A stretch of 64,000 bases of DNA from assembly GCA_947568835.1 (NCBI GenBank), contig OX387611.1:4034001-4098000 (forward strand), read 5' to 3'. The stretch comes from Protonemura montana. Its lineage: Eukaryota; Arthropoda; Insecta; Plecoptera; Nemouridae. Made by a program: the position numbers and the translations under genes. This document shows, in pieces, positions 58,850 to 64,000 of this stretch; the first letter of the stretch is position 1, and each line of letters begins with the position of its first letter. The notes under the pieces were generated by a model, which saw nothing but the letters and a program-made list of their open reading frames with translations, did no database searches and was not told the origin of the DNA.

Positions 58850-58955
58850 AGCGCAGACCACTATGTTGACCAGAAGATAATTTTCACTTAGTTGCTGACG
58901 ATAGTTTGCTGGTGTAACGAAGCAATAGTTTTTGACCATCTGTGCGGGCAGATAG
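58850..58955 (+). pseudogene. Relic of an OR exon 5 upstream of OR7
   Basis: GACCAGAAGATAATTTTCAC and CTGGTGTAACGAAGCAATAG. The word GACCAGAAGATA is closer to functional exons (GATCAGAAGATA) than in the other two relics. Confidence 0.5.
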
Positions 58956-59205
58956 TTTTAAATGCAGAACACTCAACAAAATTGCACTTCGTCAATCAGC
59001 CCAGATCGTCCTAGATTTCAGCCAGTGTTTGTTTTTCAGAAGACAACTAGCAACTAAAAAACTTATAAATTTTTTTTCATGATAATGTTATATCTATGTC
59101 ACATGGATGGGCAACTTTTTTGTTTCAAAACTTTTTCCACGCGTTTTATTTATTTATTTAATTATTTATTTACTTCCCAACAAGCTAACATATATAAAGT
59201 GACAA

Positions 59206-59310
59206 AGTAGTTATTTGTTTTTTACTATACAATTACTTGCCATTATTTGGTGGCGACACTTCGAGCTATTCCTGTGAAGCTAAAGGACCTTTGCAAGTTT
59301 CCACATCAAA
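59206..59310 (+). promoter_or_regulatory. Conserved 5' proximal block of OR7
   Basis: CTATACAATTACTTGCCATT, GGTGGCGACACTTCGAGCTA and AGGACCTTTGCAAGTTTCCA directly before the ATG. Confidence 0.45.
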
Positions 59311-62300
59311 ATGGCGCGGCGGATCATCAAACGCTTATTAGCGAGGATTCAAAATGAGTGGCACATGTGTGAGAGTGATTGCATTAAAATGTACATTGGC
59401 GTCATTGAGGACTTAGGTAAGCGCTGGTCAATATTTCAAAAAGATTGAACTCGGGGACTTACCAAAAGCGGTCATTTGGCGTTTTTCCTATAGTGCTTTG
59501 TGAAAAAATATCGATGGTATTATATAACATCGACCCTAAGTGGAACTATTCGACAATTCTTCAGTTCTACCAGTATTGAGAAGATGTTACGGCGGTAGCG
59601 TTTTTAAGAGGTCTTATTGAGTTTAAGATTCTGCAGTTATCCCATTATCCTAACTTTGAAAATGCTTTTCATCATTTCATAGTTTAAATAATCGTGTTTC
59701 TCTTTAAGCGATACTACAAGTTAGGGCATGCATTGTGCCGAGTCACTTGATAAGAATCAAAACTTATGTTTTTAAGATTTTTTGTAAATTAGTTAATTTG
59801 ATTAGATTCGTTTCTGATAGCAGATTCTAATGTTCAAAAACCATTTGCCGGACATTTTTTTTATCGAATTTTGTTATTTTTTAAATCAAGCAGCGTACTA
59901 TGGTTTGCATTACACAAACTTTTGTTACTTGTTGAGATTTTGCATAACGGCTCTTTGAAAAATTGGGATGCAGACCTGAAGACCTAAGAGGGTCTGAATT
60001 TGTCTGAAAAGGAAACAGCGCCCAAAGAAAAGCTGTGGTCAGGGGTGCTTTTATAATTCTCTCTGTTTAAACACACGGTATCATCTCACAAGATTTTTAA
60101 ATATTGTAACGATCGAGGGTATTGAGAAACCTACCGGTATATTGCCTACCAGTTTGTGCTTATGGGACCAACAAGCAGTCGTGAAAGAGCTTGCCTCGAT
60201 GCACTGGCATATTATCTGGATTGATTAATAACTTTTGTGTTTTCGTATTGATTCCTTGTTGGTTATTTTCGTTTCTTTCCCACAACCTCATCGAGTATAT
60301 TCTTCCTGCAACATTCTTCCTTTAAACTCTGATTTTTTTCAACATTTTAATTTGTATAAAAGAATTAATCTCTGGCAACGTATATCTCATTTTGCGTCAA
60401 GCGATTATTCAGATTCCTTAATTGATCATAAAGTACAGCGAAAAAAATGCATAATGATGTAGGTACTCTAAATAAAGTCACTCAATATGCTGCTATTGCC
60501 ACTCTCATTCCTTGGTGCTATTTTTTTCTTATTTGTTTTTTTGCTATCAACCGTCGAAGATAATTCGTGAACATGTTTTTTCCTCCCTCTCTTTATCTTT
60601 TAGGTTGTTGGCCACAAAGAAACGGAGAAGAACTCACTGTTCGTCACTTCAGATTCTGGCTTGCTCGTTTCATGTTGCTGACATCGACGACGCTTGCCAT
60701 TTTCCTCGGACCCCTGAGCGTCTCTATGTTCTGGGATCAACCCGTCCTAGTGATAATAGAGCCATTTGCTGCTTCTATCCTCATTTTCTTTAACTGTGTT
60801 GTCATCGGGAGCCTTCTGTGCAAGAAGCAGCAGTTCAAGACTATGGTGGACGCTTTTAATGAAATTCAAGATATTATACTTTCATACAACGAGAGACCGC
60901 AAGACGTAGAACGCAAAGCGATCTGGTTTTCAAAGTATACTTATTGCTATTATGCGTTTAACTGTTACTTTGTATCTCCCGCCTTGTTGGTCGTTTATCC
61001 CGCGTACGCATACGTGAAGATGGAGTTGATGTTCAGGTAAAAAAATTACTCAAATGTTGGGATTTTGTTGAACCTGTTGGAATTTTATTCGAAAGCGGGG
61101 ATTGAAATGTACGTCTCGTTGGTAGAATATGTTAGGTAAGGTTAGGTTAGGTTAGGTTAGGTTAGGTTAGGTTAGGTTAGGTTAGGTTAGGTTAGGTTAG
61201 GTTAAGTATAAAGCCGAAAATTATGTGTGAGTTTTGTTTTCTTCAAAATTACGAAAATGTTGTGATTTTGTTTCATTTTTTGGAGCTTTACCACCAAAAG
61301 TCTTTGATAATTTTTTTACTAATCTTTCCAAAGTGTTGAAATGCATAAAAACAATTTTTCAACCATTTTTGAGCTCGTGTGTGTTTTTTTTTTATCTCTT
61401 TCTTCACACATTTCCGACCTCATTTAGTAAATGTTTGCTTTTTTTCTTCGATCTTTACAATGTTTCTCATGTTATCATCCTAGAATAACGCTAACTTCAT
61501 CTTAGAAAGCAACTAAAATTGCGTTCGTGGAACCTTTTTTGGTAATAAACATCATAACCCACTCATTCACCACATTAGTGTCAGATGATTTGTGATCAAA
61601 AACAGGGCATTGTCAATTTTAGCAAATCAATTATTGACTCCAACGGATCCTGTGTTTAATAGAAAAAATATTCTTTCTGCTGCAGATGCTGGTTCCCATT
61701 CGAATTTTACGTAACGCCCAACTTTGAGATTACGGTGTTTCTAATTACAATAACAGTTGCCTACGGGTTTGTCGTTGTGGCTTTTTTGTACGCCTTCTTG
61801 ATGGTACTACTGGTCCAAGCAGTCAGGCATCTGCAACTTCTCAACTACAATTTGAAGCTTGTTCGAAGTCCGATGGGAGGTAGCTTAGTTGTCAGCCAAG
61901 AACATAACATTACTGACGTTAATGAAGGGTCTTTTGGATTGGAGCACGCGAGGTTTCTTGGGGAACGAAGAATGGAAGATTTTAACATCGAGCAAAGACT
62001 TGCTTTATGTGTGCGTCATCATCAAGCGATAAGCAGGTAGTGTGTTTTTTATATTGTTGTGCACTTGAAAACAGGCAATTTTTTTTTATGTGTTTTTTGG
62101 TTTTGCTCTGCTTTGAATAGGCTTGCCGCCCTAGAAAGGGTCTCACGTCTCGACGCTTCGACGTGGCACGGCTCGTAATCTTCAGGAGAATGATATTATT
62201 TTTGTTCTGTCATGTCAATTCCAGGGTCGTTTTGTATCACAACGCCTCTTTTTTATAGGTAGCTCATGGCTTAAAGCTTATTCACCTCTGCTTTGTAGAT

Positions 62301-63817
62301 TCTGGCTGTGGCCAAGCGTGTGTAGTGAGCTGGGGTATCTTGGAGGGCAGGTGCGGTCAATTGGGTAGAGACCGATGTTGTCCTCTCAGGGTGTACTGGT
62401 GGCGTCACGGTGATCCTGTCCACGACGGGCTTCCACGCTTGCGGGAGGCAAAGGCTGTCGTCCCTTTTGTTCACGATGAACGAGCGCCGTTCGATCTCCA
62501 CCGCCTCACGGATGATCCGGGTCCGGTAATGGTCGATGGAGGCCAGAGATTTCATTCTGTCAAAATCCATCCAGTAGCCGGTCTGCTGCGTATGTTGGAA
62601 CAGAGAGGAAGTGCTCTGGCCGGGTCGAGATGTGGCGGCCCGTCTGTCCGATTTATGTGTTGTTACAGTCACTTAGCACAGGGTACCTCGTAGACCCCGT
62701 GTTGCTCGAGCTCGAGCTTGTCCTTGGCGCTACGCAAAAGGTCTCGGACCTTGCGGTCGGCGTGAAAAACTGTTTTGATATTTGCGTCGGCCAGGCGCTT
62801 GCTGATCTGGTCGGTTGTCCCTTTTCGGAAGGCGACAGCGGCTGGCTCCTATTTCTCTTCGTCGGGGTCACCCTCTTCTTCATATTCCAAGCTCTTTGGA
62901 AGTCGCGGTTGGTGTACCCGTTGGCTAAGAGGGTAGCCTTGAGAGTCCAGGCTTCAGCTTTCAGGTGGTTTGCGTCGGAGATGGCTTTCCAACGGTACGT
63001 CAGTGAGCTGGCGACTGAGCGGAGTTGCGCGGCACGGTGGTGTGACGTCGCGTTCAGCTAGCGGTTCCCTTTTTTGTTTATTATTTCAATTGTGTCAAAA
63101 AGCTTTCCCAAAAGCCTCGTTGCGCAGACTGCGTGCGCTCTCTGCTGGTCAGGTGGCCTAGCCGATTTGGACGAAAGTACAAGGACATCGTCGAAATCTC
63201 TGATCTTAAATCAGCTAAAATTTTTGAACAATCTGTAATATATATATATATTTTTTTTCTTTCAATCAAGTTCTACGAAAATGTTCAACAAAAAAGTCCA
63301 GGCATGTTGAAATTTGCAGATTTTGTGTTGAGATCGAAAATTTTACATAGCGAAGTATCAGGAATTTTTTATTTGACGACAGTACCGAAAGAAGCCCATG
63401 AGTCAGTACCTGTAGAAATTTTAAGAAAAAAATGATAAAATAAATTGATCTTCTCTTCTTGCTTTTCGCAACGCTCACACTTACGCTTTTGCAAAGTCCT
63501 GGTAATATTTTCTTTTTGTCCAAGGTATGTGAACGCCATTCGTTCTGCCAACGACCTGTTCTTTATACACCAGCTCAACTGCTGCATTTTCCCTGTCATT
63601 ATGGGAATAATTGTCGTCGTGTATGTACGTGTCAAGGGTCATCAAAGTTAATGATTATATTGCATTTTACTTTTTCGCATCATGATTATATGTATAATTT
63701 ATATTATTCCAGACCACCGAATTCCATCAGAAGATCATTTACGTTTCGGCTTTGATGGGTATTGCCTGGGGTAACGAAGCTATTATCTGTTGGCTTGCTG
63801 ATAAAGTGGAGGAAGAG
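59311..63817 (+). CDS. Odorant receptor, 7tm_6 family (OR7, type B), exons 1-5, continues beyond window
   Basis: Exons seen: 59311-59416, 60604-61036, 61686-62036, 63525-63624, 63713-63817; phases as in the others; 365 codons so far. Exons 6 and 7 should lie to the right of 64000. Begins MARRIIKRLLARIQNEWH. Exon 2 has FLGPLSVSMFWDQPVLVII and ends YPAYAYVKMELMF; that tail resembles OR1 (YPAYAYMKKEF) more than OR5 (LHLVYTYVKQDL). Exon 4 has YVNAIRSANDLFFIHQLN. Sister of OR5. Intron 2 has a telomere-like (TTAGG)n tract and intron 3 a Penelope-like fragment; OR5 has neither. Ligand unknown. Confidence 0.9.
59455..59640 (+). repeat. Dispersed element R2 in OR7 intron 1
   Basis: GCGGTCATTTGGCGTTTTTC, GGTATTATATAACATCGACC and CGACAATTCTTCAGTTC. 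Equivalent to 45440-45600 in OR5 but less deleted. Confidence 0.7.
61131..61206 (+). repeat. Interstitial telomere-like repeat (TTAGG)n
   Basis: About 14 almost perfect TTAGG units (GGTTAGGTTAGGTTAGG phase) in OR7 intron 2, with one GTAAGG variant at the start and TTAAG at the end. The same strand as the gene carries the G-rich sequence. Not present in intron 2 of OR5. Confidence 0.95.
62085..63075 (-). mobile_element. Penelope-like retroelement 3' fragment, copy 2
   Basis: Minus strand: QISKRLADANIKTVF, DLLRSAKDKLELEQHGVYEV, then after stops and frameshifts IGQTGRHISTRPE, FDRMKSLASIDHYRTRIIRE and NKRDDSLCLPQAWKPV. The GVY half of GIY-YIG is kept; the YIG half has lost its Tyr to a stop. Inserted in OR7 intron 3, antisense to the gene, between sequences that are adjacent in OR5 (near 47905). 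Inactive. Confidence 0.85.
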
Positions 63818-64000
63818 GTGAGTAACAGGGAGAAAAATGAAAATCTAAACATAATTTCAAGCAAAATCTCACTAACGTGCTAATGCCTGATATTACTATT
63901 TTCTTAACTCCGAGTTAAAGTGCGTCGTGTAAAACAGTTGACATGGCAACAATCAATACCGGGCAGTGAAATAAATCTGTTTCTGTAAGTTGGAGGCTTA

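Larger units (their letters stand above)
57700..59310. other. Intergenic region OR6-OR7
   Basis: Polyadenylation signal at 57947-57952, (ATG)n tract at 58003-58027, OR exon 5 relic at 58850-58955 and the conserved 5' block. Otherwise AT-rich and homologous to the two preceding spacers. Confidence 0.6.

Overview
The window is nuclear DNA of an insect. It holds spliceosomal genes of the insect-specific 7tm_6 odorant receptor (OR) family, a (TTAGG)n tract (the usual arthropod telomere repeat), a NACHT-ankyrin gene, a chymotrypsin-fold gene and many decayed retroelements. I cannot name the order from sequence alone. Bacterial features such as operons, ribosome binding sites and CRISPR are absent.

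Layout: (1) 3-3554, the 3' part of a NACHT + ankyrin-repeat protein (+), open at the left edge. (2) 5904-10108, OR1 (-), a complete 7-exon model. (3) 10.1-14.5 kb, a graveyard of three non-LTR retrotransposon 3' ends. (4) 14536-19575, OR2 (+), and 22035-26122, OR3 (-): a convergent pair of related receptors with a decayed reverse transcriptase between them. (5) 28022-33843, a five-exon serine protease homologue (-) that has lost catalytic His and Ser. Its last intron is filled by two large tandem arrays. (6) 33.9-37.4 kb, repeats and one doubtful exon. (7) 37445-64000, a head-to-tail OR cluster OR4-OR5-OR6-OR7 (+), OR7 running off the right edge. OR4/OR6 and OR5/OR7 are sister pairs, so the cluster grew by duplication of a two-gene block of about 14-15 kb.

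All seven receptors share one gene structure: seven coding exons with intron phases 1,2,2,0,0,0. The last exon carries the T-Y-S-Y motif of the family. I joined exons by eye using GT/AG sites and phase; every complete model stays in frame (440-449 aa). The receptors should work as ligand-binding subunits with the Orco co-receptor, which is not in this window. The NACHT-ANK and protease-homologue genes are unrelated neighbours.

Most noncoding DNA is repeats: a palindromic MITE family in at least seven places, tRNA-like SINEs, two Penelope-like 3' ends inserted in OR introns, and several dispersed elements, two of which contain an internal segment amplified into a tandem array. The most unusual items are the gene-conversion-like tract between OR1 and OR4, the higher-order tandem arrays beside the active-site exon of the pseudoprotease, the interstitial telomeric repeat in OR7, and relics of an OR exon upstream of OR5, OR6 and OR7.
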